Assembly: GCA_945892775.1 (NCBI GenBank) | Contig: CAMDDP010000006.1 | Coordinates: 1 to 64,000 of the forward strand | Direction of reading: 5' to 3' | Source: Chitinophaga pinensis | GTDB taxonomy: Bacteria > Bacteroidota > Bacteroidia > Chitinophagales > UBA10324 | DNA length: 64,000 bases | Shown: in pieces, positions 6,583-17,510 of the stretch | How positions within the stretch are numbered: position 1 is the first letter of the stretch | How the letters are laid out: every line of letters begins with the position of its first letter | Made by a program: the position numbers and the translations under genes | Notes under the pieces: model-generated | The model's database searches: none | The model's input: only the letters and a program-made list of their open reading frames with translations | Told to the model about the DNA's origin: nothing

Positions 6583-9327
6583 TTAAACCTTCAGTGGAGC
6601 ATTTTGCTTTTTAAAACTCCCCTTACTCTTTCGAATGTTTACGGCAACCACTTTATATTCCGGACACATAGCTTCACTGTCATGTTCGTCGCTCGTAATA
6701 ATGTTTAACATTACATCAGGAAAATGGAAAGTGGTACTGAGAATTCCAGGTTTTACTTCATCAGTAATTCTCGCTTTGATATCAACTTTGCCCCGAGGTG
6801 ATTCCACACAAACCATATCGCCTTCGTTAATTAAATTTTTTATTGCATCATCGGGATGAATCATCAAAACATCTTCAGTTAGTATATCTACATTACCCGT
6901 GCGGCGAGTCATGGTACCAGAATTATAATGTTCCAACTCACGATTAGTGGTTATGATGTAAGGATATTGCTTTCCGTTTTTTACAATCTCATTTGATTCT
7001 TTAAAATCAAAATAATGAAATTTGCCTTTACCATCTACACGCTGAAAATTTTCAAGGTGAAGAATTTCAGTATCTGTTCCGTCTTTTCTAACTGGCCATT
7101 GTTTTCCGTTGTCGCCTAACTCACTCCATTTTACACCCGCAAAAAATGGAACTATCTGAGAAATTTCTTCCAACATGGTATCAGCTTCATAAGGTGCCTG
7201 CGAATATCCCATGCGGTTCATGATGTCAACAATAATTTGTCCATCGGCTTTTGTACCTTCCAACGGCTCTACCACTTTTTGTACTTTCTGAATTCTGCGT
7301 TCGGCATTCGTGTAGGTTCCACTCTTCTCTAAGAAAGTTGCACCCGGTAAAACCACTGTTGCATACTTACATGTTTCAGTCATAAAAATTTCCTGCAACA
7401 CCAACAGGTCAAGATTTTTCATTGCTGCAATTACCTTATTGGTATTTGGGTCAGTTTGCACCACATCTTCTCCCATCAACCAAATGGCTTTTAAATTTCC
7501 TTCAATCGCTGCATCAAACATTTCAGGAATTTTTAATCCCTTACCAAATGGAATTTTTCGTTTATAAAATGCCTCGTATTGTTTATTTATTTCGGGGTCA
7601 TAAGCATTCATGTATCCTGCCCCCTGATGTGGCTGGCAGCCCATATCAGCAGCGCCCTGCACATTATTTTGACCTCGCAATGGATTAACACCAACACCTT
7701 TGCGGCCAATGTTTCCGGTAATCATTGCCAAATCTGAAATCAGCATCACAGTATAAGAACCTTGTGTGTGTTCAGTAACACCAAGGCCATGGAAAGACAT
7801 GGCATTCGGTGCTTTCGCATAAGCCATTGCAGCTTCACGAACAAGATTGCGGTCAACACCAGTAATACTTTCCATTTCTGCAATGTCTACTTTCAATATC
7901 TGGTTACAGAAATCGTTATAACCTTCAGTTCTTTTTTCAATAAATTCTTTTGCTTCTAATTTTTCAGTAATGATGTAATACATCATCATATTCAGCAACG
8001 CCACATTTGTTCCAGGTCGTAATTGCAAATGATAAGTGGCATACTTTGCCAACTCAGTTCTTCGAGGGTCAATAACAATGGTTGGTTTACCCTTCATAAA
8101 GAACTGCTTAATCTTTGCTCCAGTTACGGGATGTGCATCTGTTGGATTTGCACCAATCACCATAATACAATCGGTGTGTTTAATATCTTCTACTGAATTA
8201 GTTGCCGCTCCAGTTCCGAATGCACGTTGCATTCCGAGTGCTGTAGGTGAGTGACAAACACGCGCACAACAATCAATGTTATTAGTTCCTATTACGGCAC
8301 GAATAAATTTCTGCATGATATAATTCTCTTCATTCGTACATCTTGCAGAAGATATTCCGGCAATAGAATCTGCTCCGTAGTCTTTTAAAATAGTTGTTAA
8401 TTTTTCTGCAATAAAATTATATGCCTCATCCCATGTAGCAGGTTGCAGTTCACCATTTCTCCTGATCATCGGCGTTTTTATTCTGTCGGGATGATTGTAA
8501 AATGAAAAGGCAAAACGGCCTTTCAAACAGGTGTGTCCCTGATTTACATCCGAATCATATGGCGCTTGAATAGATTTCACTTTTCCATTCACAACAGCCA
8601 CATCCAGGTTACAACCAACACCACAGTAAGTACAAACAGTGCGAACTTTTTTATCTGCAACAACTGACTTCGACTCAAACACATCAGATATAGCTGAAGT
8701 TGGACAAGCCTGAGCACATGCACCACAGCTCACACAATCCGATTCGAAGAAATTATTTTCATTGCTTTTAATAATGTGGCTATCAAATCCTCTACCTGAC
8801 ATACTCAATACAAATTCACCCTGAACCTCATCACAGGCACGCACACAACGGAAACAATTAATACATTTAGAAAAATCGGAAGTCATATACGGATGACTTA
8901 AATCTTTTTTCTTATCGAGGTGATTTTTTCCTGCCGGATAACGCACATCACGAATACCAACGCGAGCCGCAACAGTTTGTAATTCACAATTATTATTTAC
9001 CTCGCAAGTCAAACAATCAAGCGGATGATCGGTGAGCACCAACTCAATAATATTCTTCCTTAATTTTTTTATTCTGTCGCTGTCAGTATAAATATATGAA
9101 TTTGGAATAACAGGTGTGTGACACGATGCCTGGGCTTTTGCATTTCCGGCTTGAACCAATGCAACATCAACACTACAAACTCTGCAAGAACCAAATGGCT
9201 CAAGATTCGGAGCATCACAAAGCGTGGGAACAAAATCATGACCAAAATTTCTGCGCACAAATTTCAGAATCGTTTCACCAGGAGTTATTGAAAAAGGTTG
9301 ATCGTTTATAAATGCTATTGGTGTCAT
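6583..9327 (-). CDS. NAD-linked formate dehydrogenase, molybdopterin alpha subunit
   Basis: The protein has 914 residues. The N-terminus is NuoG-like: a [2Fe-2S] domain (CDAPNLEPFGSCRVCS), an HxxxCxxC..C segment (HPLDCLTCEVNNNC), and two 4Fe-4S motifs (CINCFRCVRAC, CVSCGACAQACP). Next come the cluster motif CTYCGVGCNLDV and the molybdopterin oxidoreductase domain. The metal ligand is Cys in NIDCCARVCHSPT (codon TGT), where FdhF has selenocysteine. A dinucleotide-binding domain ends the protein. It oxidises formate to CO2 and passes electrons through its clusters to the beta subunit; no signal peptide, so cytoplasmic. Confidence 0.95.
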   Translation of the reverse strand: MTPIAFINDQPFSITPGETILKFVRRNFGHDFVPTLCDAPNLEPFGSCRVCSVDVALVQAGNAKAQASCHTPVIPNSYIYTDSDRIKKLRKNIIELVLTDHPLDCLTCEVNNNCELQTVAARVGIRDVRYPAGKNHLDKKKDLSHPYMTSDFSKCINCFRCVRACDEVQGEFVLSMSGRGFDSHIIKSNENNFFESDCVSCGACAQACPTSAISDVFESKSVVADKKVRTVCTYCGVGCNLDVAVVNGKVKSIQAPYDSDVNQGHTCLKGRFAFSFYNHPDRIKTPMIRRNGELQPATWDEAYNFIAEKLTTILKDYGADSIAGISSARCTNEENYIMQKFIRAVIGTNNIDCCARVCHSPTALGMQRAFGTGAATNSVEDIKHTDCIMVIGANPTDAHPVTGAKIKQFFMKGKPTIVIDPRRTELAKYATYHLQLRPGTNVALLNMMMYYIITEKLEAKEFIEKRTEGYNDFCNQILKVDIAEMESITGVDRNLVREAAMAYAKAPNAMSFHGLGVTEHTQGSYTVMLISDLAMITGNIGRKGVGVNPLRGQNNVQGAADMGCQPHQGAGYMNAYDPEINKQYEAFYKRKIPFGKGLKIPEMFDAAIEGNLKAIWLMGEDVVQTDPNTNKVIAAMKNLDLLVLQEIFMTETCKYATVVLPGATFLEKSGTYTNAERRIQKVQKVVEPLEGTKADGQIIVDIMNRMGYSQAPYEADTMLEEISQIVPFFAGVKWSELGDNGKQWPVRKDGTDTEILHLENFQRVDGKGKFHYFDFKESNEIVKNGKQYPYIITTNRELEHYNSGTMTRRTGNVDILTEDVLMIHPDDAIKNLINEGDMVCVESPRGKVDIKARITDEVKPGILSTTFHFPDVMLNIITSDEHDSEAMCPEYKVVAVNIRKSKGSFKKQNAPLKV

Positions 9328-9481
9328 GCTTATTTTTTATACGCTTTTGAACAATTGAATAACGAACTATAAATTCCTAAATCCCTTACTTACCGAGAAC
9401 CATACTTTTAACAAAAATAGAAATCAACTCATTGCTTTCCATATTAAATCTTTCCAATTTCTTATCATTTAATTGTTTAAA

Positions 9482-11134
9482 TTATTTATTAAAGTACGGC
9501 GCCAATTCTTTATCAAAATATTTCAATGCATTTTTTATTGGGAGTGGAAGTCCACCACCAAGTGCACAGAGTGATCCGGTTTCCAAAGTTTCCAAAAGAT
9601 CATTCATCAATGTATAATCAATTTTATAATCTTCTTTTCTTGCTTTTTCGACCATCTCATACCCACGTGTTGAGCCTAGTCTACAAGGAAAACACTTGCC
9701 ACAACTTTCATGTGCGGTAAAACGAAACAGATGTTCGATGTATGCAATAAGCGGATAATTTTCAGGAATACAAACAACAGAAGCATGTCCTAAAAGAAAT
9801 CCTTCTTTTGCAAACGAATCAAAATCAATCGTAAGATTTTCGATTTTCGAAACTGGAACTAATCCACCCAGTGGTCCGCCAATGTGCATTGCTTTAACAG
9901 GAGTACGAAATCCGCCGCCTAAATCATTAATGACTTTGCTGAGTGATGTACCCATGTCCACTTCATAAATGCCGGGGCGGTTAAAAAATCCATCAAGTGA
10001 AATGAGTTTGGTGCCTGACGACTTTGGGGTGCCGATGGCGGCAAATGTTTTTCCTCCGTTCTTCATAATAAATGGAAGATTTGCCAAAGTCTCTACATTA
10101 TTGACAACAGTTGGCTTATTAAATAATCCTTGCTGAGTTGGATAAGGAGGTCGAACCCTTACTTCAGGTCGCTGCCCTTCAATAGAAGAAAGCAATGCAG
10201 TTTCTTCACCGCAGATATAAGCACCTTGCGCTTTTATCATTTTAAATTCGAAAGAAAACCCACTGCCATTAATATTTTCTCCAAGTAATTTTTCTTTTCG
10301 CAGTTTTGAAATTTCTTCATTTACTATATCAACTGACTCAGGATATTCACCTCTTATATAAACCACTCCATGTTGAGCCCCTGTAATGTATCCGGCAATC
10401 ATCATTCCCATGAGCATCGTATGCGGACGCTGTTCCATAATGTAACGATCGGAATAAGCACCAGGGTCACCTTCGTCGGCATTACAAACAATGAACTTTG
10501 TATCACCTACCACATTGCGACACGACTCTAATTTGAATGCCATTGAAAAACCCGCACCACCACGACCACGCAAACCTGAATCTTTTAATTCAGCAAGAAG
10601 TGCTTCAGGAGTTTTGGTTAAGCAGTCAGTAAATATTTTATAGAAATCTTTTATGCCGCCATGCTCGCTTGTGAGTATGGGTGTGCCGATGGCACCGACA
10701 TTGTATTTTTCTTTTGTAAGAACATTACCGGATTTTATTTTTTCAATGTCATTGATGTCATTTCCTGAATAATTTTTTCCATTGATATGAAATGCATTGT
10801 TTTCGTGACATCTTCCAAGACAGCACATCTCTCCTATTTCATTGGCAGAATAATGATTGCCAATTTTTTTCTGAATTTCATCTTGAGTTCCAGCAGTCAT
10901 GCAAGAACTGCCATTGCAGATGTAAACCTTCTTACCTTTGTTTTCGGGTTTTAGAAAATCATAAAAGGAAACAGCTCCATATACCGAAGATTTTCCAACT
11001 AGGAATTCTTCTCTTAGCTTTTCTAATTCATCAGCATTAGGTGTTCCATTTGCTTGAGCTAAATTACCCAACTCTTCGAACAAATTTTTTGCGAGGCCTT
11101 TGCGACCAGATAATTCACTTAAATTTTTTGACAT
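9482..11134 (-). CDS. formate dehydrogenase beta subunit (NuoE-NuoF-like fusion)
   Basis: The 550-residue protein joins a NuoE-like thioredoxin-fold [2Fe-2S] domain (residues ~1-135; [10 protein letters not shown] and [10 protein letters not shown]) to a NuoF-like flavoprotein. The NuoF part shows the NADH/FMN glycine-rich segment [42 protein letters not shown] and the C-terminal 4Fe-4S ligands [10 protein letters not shown] with LCALGGG. It takes electrons from the alpha subunit and reduces NAD+. Its start overlaps fdhD by 20 nt; the alpha gene follows after 154 nt. Confidence 0.93.
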   Translation of the reverse strand: MSKNLSELSGRKGLAKNLFEELGNLAQANGTPNADELEKLREEFLVGKSSVYGAVSFYDFLKPENKGKKVYICNGSSCMTAGTQDEIQKKIGNHYSANEIGEMCCLGRCHENNAFHINGKNYSGNDINDIEKIKSGNVLTKEKYNVGAIGTPILTSEHGGIKDFYKIFTDCLTKTPEALLAELKDSGLRGRGGAGFSMAFKLESCRNVVGDTKFIVCNADEGDPGAYSDRYIMEQRPHTMLMGMMIAGYITGAQHGVVYIRGEYPESVDIVNEEISKLRKEKLLGENINGSGFSFEFKMIKAQGAYICGEETALLSSIEGQRPEVRVRPPYPTQQGLFNKPTVVNNVETLANLPFIMKNGGKTFAAIGTPKSSGTKLISLDGFFNRPGIYEVDMGTSLSKVINDLGGGFRTPVKAMHIGGPLGGLVPVSKIENLTIDFDSFAKEGFLLGHASVVCIPENYPLIAYIEHLFRFTAHESCGKCFPCRLGSTRGYEMVEKARKEDYKIDYTLMNDLLETLETGSLCALGGGLPLPIKNALKYFDKELAPYFNK

Positions 11135-12002
11135 CAGTTTTATTATTAACCTGACCGGTTATTATTTCGGGATGATTGTTTGCGACCTGTTTAGGATTTG
11201 AGTAAACGGTTAATTTATTATTTCTACAAAATGCAAGTAAAGAAATCCCTGCTGATTCTGCTGAATCAACAGCGAGTGAAGAGGGTGCTGAAACAGAAGC
11301 AAGAAAAGGAATGGCCGCTGATTTTGCCTTGCTTACAATTTCGTACGAAACACGACCACTAACTGTTAAACACTTTGCACGAGAAAGTAAATTGTTATTA
11401 ATTAAGTATCCAATCACCTTGTCTACTGCATTGTGACGCCCAATATCTTCCTGCATATTCAACAACTCTCCATCAATTGTGAAAGCTCCAGCAGCATGAG
11501 TTCCGCCAGATTGCTGAAAAGTTTTTTGTTGCCCTGCAACTTTCTCGAACATCATTTCTACCAATGACGGATTTAGGATATCTGTATTATAAATCTTTTC
11601 ATTTCCAAAATCATCCAATGAGGTTTTACCACAAACACCACAAGAAGAAGCAGAGATTACATTTCGTGTTCCGGCGAAATCTTTTAATATGAAGTGAGTA
11701 GGGATTTTTACATTCACAGCACTTATAAAACCTTCTTCATTCTTTTCAAGAATATCTATTACGGGATGTTCGGTTAAACTCTGAAATATTTTTTCGGAGA
11801 ATAACAATCCACGCACCAGTTCCATTTCGTTACCCGGAGTTTGCATGGTAACAGTGAACGGAATTTCATTGACTGCAATACTCAGTGCGACTTCAATAGC
11901 GAGAATATCTTCGACTTGAGAAAATTTCCCTTCATTAAAAAACAAACCGTTGTATTGTTCAATGTTCATTTGATGATTAACTGAGTCCTGTAATTTTTCC
12001 AT
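11115..12002 (-). CDS. fdhD: formate dehydrogenase accessory sulfurtransferase FdhD
   Basis: FdhD passes sulfur from a cysteine desulfurase to the Mo-bisMGD cofactor, which formate dehydrogenase needs for activity. The conserved loop SSCGVCGK with both Cys residues is present, as are GGTHAAGAF and [16 protein letters not shown]. About 295 residues from the ATG at 12002; an ATG at 12011 would add three residues. It overlaps fhs upstream (26 nt) and the beta subunit downstream (20 nt), so the three are translationally coupled. Confidence 0.93.
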   Translation of the reverse strand: MEKLQDSVNHQMNIEQYNGLFFNEGKFSQVEDILAIEVALSIAVNEIPFTVTMQTPGNEMELVRGLLFSEKIFQSLTEHPVIDILEKNEEGFISAVNVKIPTHFILKDFAGTRNVISASSCGVCGKTSLDDFGNEKIYNTDILNPSLVEMMFEKVAGQQKTFQQSGGTHAAGAFTIDGELLNMQEDIGRHNAVDKVIGYLINNNLLSRAKCLTVSGRVSYEIVSKAKSAAIPFLASVSAPSSLAVDSAESAGISLLAFCRNNKLTVYSNPKQVANNHPEIITGQVNNKTDVKKFK

Positions 12003-13647
12003 TGTTATCAATGTCCATGTGTTCAGATGCTGGAATAACAGGAAGCCCAGGCATGCGCATCATGTCACCCAAAATTGGAATAATAAAACCTGCACCAGCT
12101 GCAAACTCAAACTCGCGAACATTAATTGTAAAACCTTTAGGGCGACCAACTACTGTTTCCTTATCGGACAAAGACTTTTGTGTTTTTGCCATACAGATTG
12201 GTAGTTTTTCGTAGCCTAAATCTTTTATCATTTTTAATTGTGTGCGTGCCTTTGAAGAATACTCAACACCATCAGCACCATAAATTTCAGTGGCAATTTT
12301 AGATATTTTATCTTCCACACTTAAATTCCAATCATACAATGGTTTAAATTTATTTAAACCACTATCAATAATATCCAATACAGCTTGCGCCAACTCTTTA
12401 GTTCCATCGCCACCTTTTGCAAAACCATAAGACACCACAGCCTTCACATTCATTTTCAAACATTGGGATTGCACAAATTCTATTTCTTCAATTGAATCCG
12501 TTGGGAAATTATTTATTGCAACAACCGGAGTGATTCCAAATTTTTTGCAGTTCTCAATATGTTTTTCTAAATTCTGAAATCCTTTAACAACACGGTCCAT
12601 ATTGGGAGTATTATACTCTTCTTTTTTTGCACCACCATGATGGCGCAGAGCTCTTATTGTTGCAACTAAAACAATGGCACTTGGCGCTATACCTGCATAA
12701 CCACATTTGATATTCATAAATTTTTCAGCACCAAGGTCAGCACCGAAACCTGCTTCAGTTACCACATAATCTCCCAATGACAATCCCATTTTTGTTGCAA
12801 GAATAGTGTTGGTTCCCTGTGCAATGTTTGCAAATGGGCCACCATGCAAAATTGCAGGATTGCCTTCAAGCGTTTGTACAAGATTAGGTTTAATGGCATC
12901 TTTTAATAAAATTGCCATTGCGCCTTGGGCTTTTAAATCACGAGCAAAAATTGGTTTTTTATCGAAAGTAAATCCAACAAAAATGTTTCCGAGTCGCACT
13001 TTTAAGTCGTCAATATCCTTTGACATGCAAAGTATAGCCATCACCTCCGATGCCGGTGTAATATTAAATCCGTCTTCGCGTGGAATTCCATTAGTTGTTC
13101 CACCAATTCCAATAATAATTTGACGAAGGGAACGATCATTCATATCCATCACCCGCTTCCATTTAATAGTTCGAGGATCGATGCCTAAATTATTTTGCTT
13201 GTTCTGCAGGTTGTTATCAATGAGAGCGGCCAATAAATTATTTGCTTTTTCAATGGCAGCAAAATCGCCAGTGAAATGAAGATTAATATCTTCCATAGGA
13301 ATAACCTGAGAATAACCACCACCGGCAGCGCCTCCTTTAATTCCAAAGACAGGTCCAAGTGATGGCTCGCGTAAAACCACAATAGATTTTTTTCCAAGTT
13401 TATTTAACCCTTCATTCAAACCAATGGAAACAGTTGTTTTACCTTCACCGGCAGGAGTTGGATTTATGGCAGAAACCAAAATCAGTTTGCTTGATTTTAA
13501 TTTTTGCTCGTCAATTAATTTTAATGGAAGTTTGGATTTGTATTTGCCATAGTATTCCAAATCATCTTCTTGAATATTTATTTTAGCCGCAATTTCTTTG
13601 ATGTGTGTGATTTTCGATGATTGGGCAATGTCTAAGTCTGATAGCAT
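11977..13647 (-). CDS. fhs: formate--tetrahydrofolate ligase
   Basis: This is a 556-residue enzyme making 10-formyl-THF from formate, ATP and THF. It has the P-loop TPAGEGKTT, the following [19 protein letters not shown] stretch typical of the family, and full length. It lies between moaE (30 nt) and fdhD (overlap) within the formate block. Together with the dehydrogenase it can move carbon between CO2, formate and folate-bound C1 units; the direction in vivo cannot be read from sequence. Confidence 0.96.
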   Translation of the reverse strand: MLSDLDIAQSSKITHIKEIAAKINIQEDDLEYYGKYKSKLPLKLIDEQKLKSSKLILVSAINPTPAGEGKTTVSIGLNEGLNKLGKKSIVVLREPSLGPVFGIKGGAAGGGYSQVIPMEDINLHFTGDFAAIEKANNLLAALIDNNLQNKQNNLGIDPRTIKWKRVMDMNDRSLRQIIIGIGGTTNGIPREDGFNITPASEVMAILCMSKDIDDLKVRLGNIFVGFTFDKKPIFARDLKAQGAMAILLKDAIKPNLVQTLEGNPAILHGGPFANIAQGTNTILATKMGLSLGDYVVTEAGFGADLGAEKFMNIKCGYAGIAPSAIVLVATIRALRHHGGAKKEEYNTPNMDRVVKGFQNLEKHIENCKKFGITPVVAINNFPTDSIEEIEFVQSQCLKMNVKAVVSYGFAKGGDGTKELAQAVLDIIDSGLNKFKPLYDWNLSVEDKISKIATEIYGADGVEYSSKARTQLKMIKDLGYEKLPICMAKTQKSLSDKETVVGRPKGFTINVREFEFAAGAGFIIPILGDMMRMPGLPVIPASEHMDIDNNGKITGLS

Positions 13648-13677
13648 TTTTAATTATTCTGATTTTATGTTTAAGAG

Positions 13678-14124
13678 TTAAGGTCTATTCTGCTTCCAAA
13701 TGTAACTTTCATCTTCAAAAATTTCTTTTCCCCAAATTGGCACTTCTTCTTTGATTCTATTAACAAGGTATGAACAAGCCTCGGTTGCGTCTTTTCGATG
13801 CATGGAAGAAGTAAACACAAATAAACTAATTTCTCCTGTAACTATTCTGCCCAAACTGTGATAAATGTGCAAGCATGTCAAAGAATATTTTTCGAAAGCG
13901 GATTCACGAATCTCATGAAATTTTTCTAGAGCCATTTCATGGTAAGCGGTATAGTCAATGGCTTTAACTACTTTGTCGTTAATAACATCATTGCGAACCT
14001 GACCGAGAAAAATGCTGTGCGCACCAATATCTTTTTTAGTACTGTGTTTGGAAATAGCATCGGCGATAAAGGATGGTGAGATTGCTCCTTCGATAAAAAT
14101 TTTCTTTATTTTTTTCTCCGACAT
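13678..14124 (-). CDS. moaE: molybdopterin synthase catalytic subunit MoaE
   Basis: The 148-residue protein is MoaE, which inserts dithiolene sulfur into precursor Z using thiocarboxylated MoaD. FLGQVRND near residue 40, the central HSLGRIVTGEISLFV and the C-terminal catalytic region EEVPIWGKEIFED with YIWK are all present. It follows moaD by 18 nt. Confidence 0.94.
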   Translation of the reverse strand: MSEKKIKKIFIEGAISPSFIADAISKHSTKKDIGAHSIFLGQVRNDVINDKVVKAIDYTAYHEMALEKFHEIRESAFEKYSLTCLHIYHSLGRIVTGEISLFVFTSSMHRKDATEACSYLVNRIKEEVPIWGKEIFEDESYIWKQNRP

Positions 14125-14142
14125 TATTATTTTTTTTTAAAA

Positions 14143-14376
14143 TCATCCTCCTGAAAATGGTGGCAATAAAGCTACTGTGGCCCCATTTGTCAGATCAAAA
14201 TTTTCTGAACTAACAACAAGATTCACAGCAATAGCATATTTCAAGTTTTTCAACCGTGGATATAAATCCTCTAAATATTTTCTTAATTCATCGGTCTGGT
14301 AAATATTTTCAATTGTGTATTCTGACTTACCAATGATGTTAGCGATAATACCGAAAGCAAGAATTTTTATCTCCAT
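14143..14376 (-). CDS. moaD: molybdopterin synthase sulfur carrier MoaD
   Basis: This encodes a 77-residue ubiquitin-fold protein ending in PPFSGG. The C-terminal Gly-Gly is adenylated and thiocarboxylated to carry sulfur to MoaE. It overlaps mobA by 10 nt and precedes moaE. The activating enzyme MoeB is not in the window. Confidence 0.9.
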   Translation of the reverse strand: MEIKILAFGIIANIIGKSEYTIENIYQTDELRKYLEDLYPRLKNLKYAIAVNLVVSSENFDLTNGATVALLPPFSGG

Positions 14377-14963
14377 TTTATTTTTTGCTCAATTTGTTCT
14401 AATTCCAATCTTGAATTCACATTGGTAAAAATAACTTCATTAAATGAATTCATGTTTTTCATTTCCAAATTTTGATAATTACAATTGACAATTATATTCT
14501 GCAATTTGTAATTTTTTTTCTTAATTTGATTCTGCCATTCAGCCAAACAATTTTTAGCGTATAGGCCAAACAATGGTTGAATCCTATCTTTATACAATGC
14601 AATCGTAATATCAAAATTAAATGAATGTTCAATTAAAAAATCAATTGATTCAGAATTTATAAACGGCATATCGCAACTACAAATAAAATTATGGTCGGCA
14701 TCGGTATTAGAAAGTGCAGTAAAAATTCCGCCAGCCGGCCCAATGTCAGTCACTATATCGCTGATGACTTCCAACCCAAATTGTTCGTAGAGTTTGTTGT
14801 TTGAAATAATTATTACTTTTTGAACTGATAGTTTTAGTTGTTCAATTACAAATGCTATCAGCGGTTTATTATTGAGCATCATTAACCCCTTATCCTCTCC
14901 CATTCGTGAACTTTTGCCTCCTGCAAGAATATATCCGTTAACTGTTGACAATTTTGATTTCAT
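14367..14963 (-). CDS. mobA: molybdenum cofactor guanylyltransferase MobA
   Basis: About 198 residues from the ATG at 14963; a longer frame from 15002 would overlap the TauE gene. The nucleotidyltransferase motif GYILAGGKSSRMGEDKG is near the start, and CSCDMPFI is the metal-binding Asp loop. It attaches GMP to Mo-molybdopterin to make the bis-MGD form used by formate dehydrogenase. The C-terminal ~60 residues are Asn/Lys-rich and less conserved. Confidence 0.9.
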   Translation of the reverse strand: MKSKLSTVNGYILAGGKSSRMGEDKGLMMLNNKPLIAFVIEQLKLSVQKVIIISNNKLYEQFGLEVISDIVTDIGPAGGIFTALSNTDADHNFICSCDMPFINSESIDFLIEHSFNFDITIALYKDRIQPLFGLYAKNCLAEWQNQIKKKNYKLQNIIVNCNYQNLEMKNMNSFNEVIFTNVNSRLELEQIEQKIKWR

Positions 14964-14973
14964 AATAATTATA

Positions 14974-15696
14974 TCAACCGATAATAAGTTTGATTGAAGC
15001 AATGGCCAATACTACTGCCAACACTCTTTTAAAAATATTTGAGTTGAATTTTTTTGCTCCAAAATAAGAACCGGCTATTCCTCCAATTATTGCAATAGCA
15101 ATCCATGTATAAATGGTGGGGGTAATCGAGATTCCTTTAGATAACAAGCCTACCATACCAGAAATAGAATTTAGAAAAATAAACAAAGAAGAAATCAGGG
15201 CCGTTTGTTTTATTGAAGCCCATCCAAGAAGTAATATAATAGGACTGAGTAAAACTCCGCCACCAATTCCAATCACTCCTGAAATAAATCCAATTAAAAC
15301 TCCGATTGAGATTGCGAGGTATGGATTTGGAGTCTTAAATTCTGGGGCATCCTTTCCTAAAAACCCAAACAAATGAATTACAGGAAACAACAACAATACT
15401 CCAAGCGCTTTTTGGTAAATCAAAATATCAAGCATGATTCTAGCGCCAATAAATGATGCAGGCACTGAACCAATAATTAATAATAACACTAATTTTTTAT
15501 TGGCTGAGGTATTTTGAATGTATTGTAAAAAAGCAATAAGAGAAACAATAATATTTAACATTAATGCTGAAGGTTTCATCACTTCAGGAGCAATAAAATA
15601 CAATCCCATTAATGCCAAATAACCACTTGCACCACCATGACCAACACTGGAATAAAGAAATGCAACTAAAAAAAGGAGGATAAGGAATAGTGTCAT
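14974..15696 (-). CDS. TauE/SafE family anion exporter
   Basis: The 240-residue inner-membrane protein has roughly seven to eight hydrophobic helices and the two family repeats, GHGGASGYLALMG near the N-terminus and GVIGIGGGVLLSPIILL in the middle. The family exports sulfite, sulfoacetate and related small anions. As the first gene of the formate block it may handle a sulfur anion tied to cofactor sulfuration, or formate itself; this is speculation from position. Confidence 0.85.
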   Translation of the reverse strand: MTLFLILLFLVAFLYSSVGHGGASGYLALMGLYFIAPEVMKPSALMLNIIVSLIAFLQYIQNTSANKKLVLLLIIGSVPASFIGARIMLDILIYQKALGVLLLFPVIHLFGFLGKDAPEFKTPNPYLAISIGVLIGFISGVIGIGGGVLLSPIILLLGWASIKQTALISSLFIFLNSISGMVGLLSKGISITPTIYTWIAIAIIGGIAGSYFGAKKFNSNIFKRVLAVVLAIASIKLIIG

Positions 15697-15729
15697 TCAG
15701 AAAAAACAGTAATTTATTAAACCAAAATA

Positions 15730-15765
15730 AAAAAGACCGCTTCGAAAATCAAAGACGGTCTTTTT
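15730..15765 (-). terminator. intrinsic terminator after glutamate dehydrogenase
   Basis: AAAAAGACCG (15730-15739) and CGGTCTTTTT (15756-15765) form a 10-bp stem with a 16-nt loop and T runs on both sides. It lies 22 nt past the stop of the leftward glutamate dehydrogenase gene and separates it from the formate block. Confidence 0.85.
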
Positions 15766-15787
15766 ATTTTTTCAAAATACAATTTGA

Positions 15788-17215
15788 CTATGGCCAAATA
15801 CCAAGAGACAAATAAGAGCCAGCTACTTTGTTAATTGAAACCACAAATGCTGCTGTACGATGATCTTTAATTTTCTTATTTGCTTTTAATACATTTCTGA
15901 TGTCATGAAAAGCAGTAATCATCGTTTCTTCTAGTCCACTATTGACCAAATCAACTTCGTCGGCACCGCGTGTTAAATCAGCGCATTCGCTATTAGTTAT
16001 TTTATGTCCGGTAATCCTTTCAATGGTATTTACAAATTTCAAATTAGTATTTTCAGTAAATCGTTTATCCATTCTTCCAAAACGAACATGCGATAAATTT
16101 TTTAACCATTCAAAATATGAAACTGTTACCCCTCCTGCATTTAAGTACATGTCGGGAATAATGTAACAACCTTTTTTCAGCAATATTTCTTCCGCATCAG
16201 GTGTTACCGGACCATTTGCTCCTTCGGCAATAATCTTTGCTTTTATACGTGGGGCATTATCACCAGTGATTACATTCTCTAAGGCAGCGGGAACAAGTAT
16301 ATCGCATTCAAATTCCAAACATGCAGCAGCATTTTTAAAAACTTTTGCATTCGGATAGGTTAATAATGATTTATGCTCGGCTTTATACTTCATTACATCG
16401 TTTAAATCCAAACCTTTTGCATTGTAAAGCGCACAATCAATTTCAGCCAAGCCAACAATTATAGCACCTGCTTCTCCGAAGAACAAAGCTGAGTGATAGC
16501 CAACATTTCCAAGACCCTGTACAACTACTTTCTTTCCTTCAATTCCGGTTGTTAAGCCCAATGCCTTCATATCTTCAGCAACATTGCATAATTCACGAAT
16601 ACCAAAAAAAACACCTCGACCAGTTGCCTCTTTTCTTCCACGAACTCCTCCTTGACTTACTGGTTTACCTGTTACACAGCCATAAGCTTCAACTTGACCT
16701 GGATTAAAGGCAACATATGTATCAAGTATCCAACTCATTTCTCTTTCGCCAGTTCCATAATCGGGGGCAGGAACATCAACACCAGGACCGATAAAACCCT
16801 TCTTCATTAACTCAACAGTATAACGGCGTGTAATTCTTTCAAGTTGATCCTCAGTATATTTTTTAGGATCTATTTTAATACCACCTTTTGCTCCTCCAAA
16901 TGGAACATCAACTATGGCACATTTATAAGTCATTAAAGACGCCAATGCCATAACTTCATCTTGATTAACCCCAAGACTATAACGGATTCCACCTTTGCAA
17001 GGAACTTTATGCTGACTGTGTTGCACGCGATAAGCTTCAATTACCTCAACACGATCACCAATCTTGATTGGAAAACGCATTTGATAAACACTATTACAAG
17101 CTTTAATTTGATCGAGCAATCCTTTGGGATACTGAGTGTGTGCCGCGGCTTTGTCGAAATATCTCTCCACATTTGCGAAGAAGCTGTATTCATGATTAGC
17201 TACACCTTTTTTCAT
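15788..17215 (-). CDS. gdhA: glutamate dehydrogenase (Glu/Leu/Phe/Val dehydrogenase family)
   Basis: The protein has 475 residues. The substrate-binding Lys region KGGIRYS, catalytic segment [14 protein letters not shown] and [14 protein letters not shown] are followed by a Rossmann NAD(P) fold with [13 protein letters not shown]. It interconverts glutamate and 2-oxoglutarate plus ammonium; cofactor preference is not clear. Its start overlaps the ccmD-like gene by 4 nt, so it may be read from the ccm transcript. Confidence 0.92.
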   Translation of the reverse strand: MKKGVANHEYSFFANVERYFDKAAAHTQYPKGLLDQIKACNSVYQMRFPIKIGDRVEVIEAYRVQHSQHKVPCKGGIRYSLGVNQDEVMALASLMTYKCAIVDVPFGGAKGGIKIDPKKYTEDQLERITRRYTVELMKKGFIGPGVDVPAPDYGTGEREMSWILDTYVAFNPGQVEAYGCVTGKPVSQGGVRGRKEATGRGVFFGIRELCNVAEDMKALGLTTGIEGKKVVVQGLGNVGYHSALFFGEAGAIIVGLAEIDCALYNAKGLDLNDVMKYKAEHKSLLTYPNAKVFKNAAACLEFECDILVPAALENVITGDNAPRIKAKIIAEGANGPVTPDAEEILLKKGCYIIPDMYLNAGGVTVSYFEWLKNLSHVRFGRMDKRFTENTNLKFVNTIERITGHKITNSECADLTRGADEVDLVNSGLEETMITAFHDIRNVLKANKKIKDHRTAAFVVSINKVAGSYLSLGIWP

Positions 17216-17463
17216 TGATTATTTTTTGAGTTTAAAATGTGTTCGTTTAATTTTTTTTCCATTCTTTTTAATCTCCATTCCTGACTAATTAAAAACAGTA
17301 CAAGGGCGGCAAAAATAGTAAGCAAGACTGCAATAACAACATAGATCTTCCCATTACTACGCATTACATCAGCCATATCAACATTTGTTTCAGGCCGTTG
17401 AGCAAATACATTCAGAGCAATGATTTGCAAAAGAAAAAATGAAATTATTTTTTTCATCACCAA
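17212..17463 (-). CDS. ccmD: CcmD family protein
   Basis: The 83-residue protein has a signal-like N-terminus ending VFAQ, one central membrane helix (residues ~38-60) and a charged Lys/Glu tail, the usual shape of Bacteroidota CcmD-like proteins. It lies 47 nt after ccmC, which supports a role in haem delivery for cytochrome c maturation. Translation may begin at the third residue (MKK). Confidence 0.75.
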   Translation of the reverse strand: MVMKKIISFFLLQIIALNVFAQRPETNVDMADVMRSNGKIYVVIAVLLTIFAALVLFLISQEWRLKRMEKKLNEHILNSKNNQ

Positions 17464-17510
17464 GATTTTAATAAAGAATTATTATGAACGTATTTACTCA
17501 ATTTCATTTG

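Noticed and set aside
8240-8290. Selenocysteine in the formate dehydrogenase active site
   Set aside because: The codon at the ligand position is TGT (Cys), and the frame is open throughout, so no recoding is needed.
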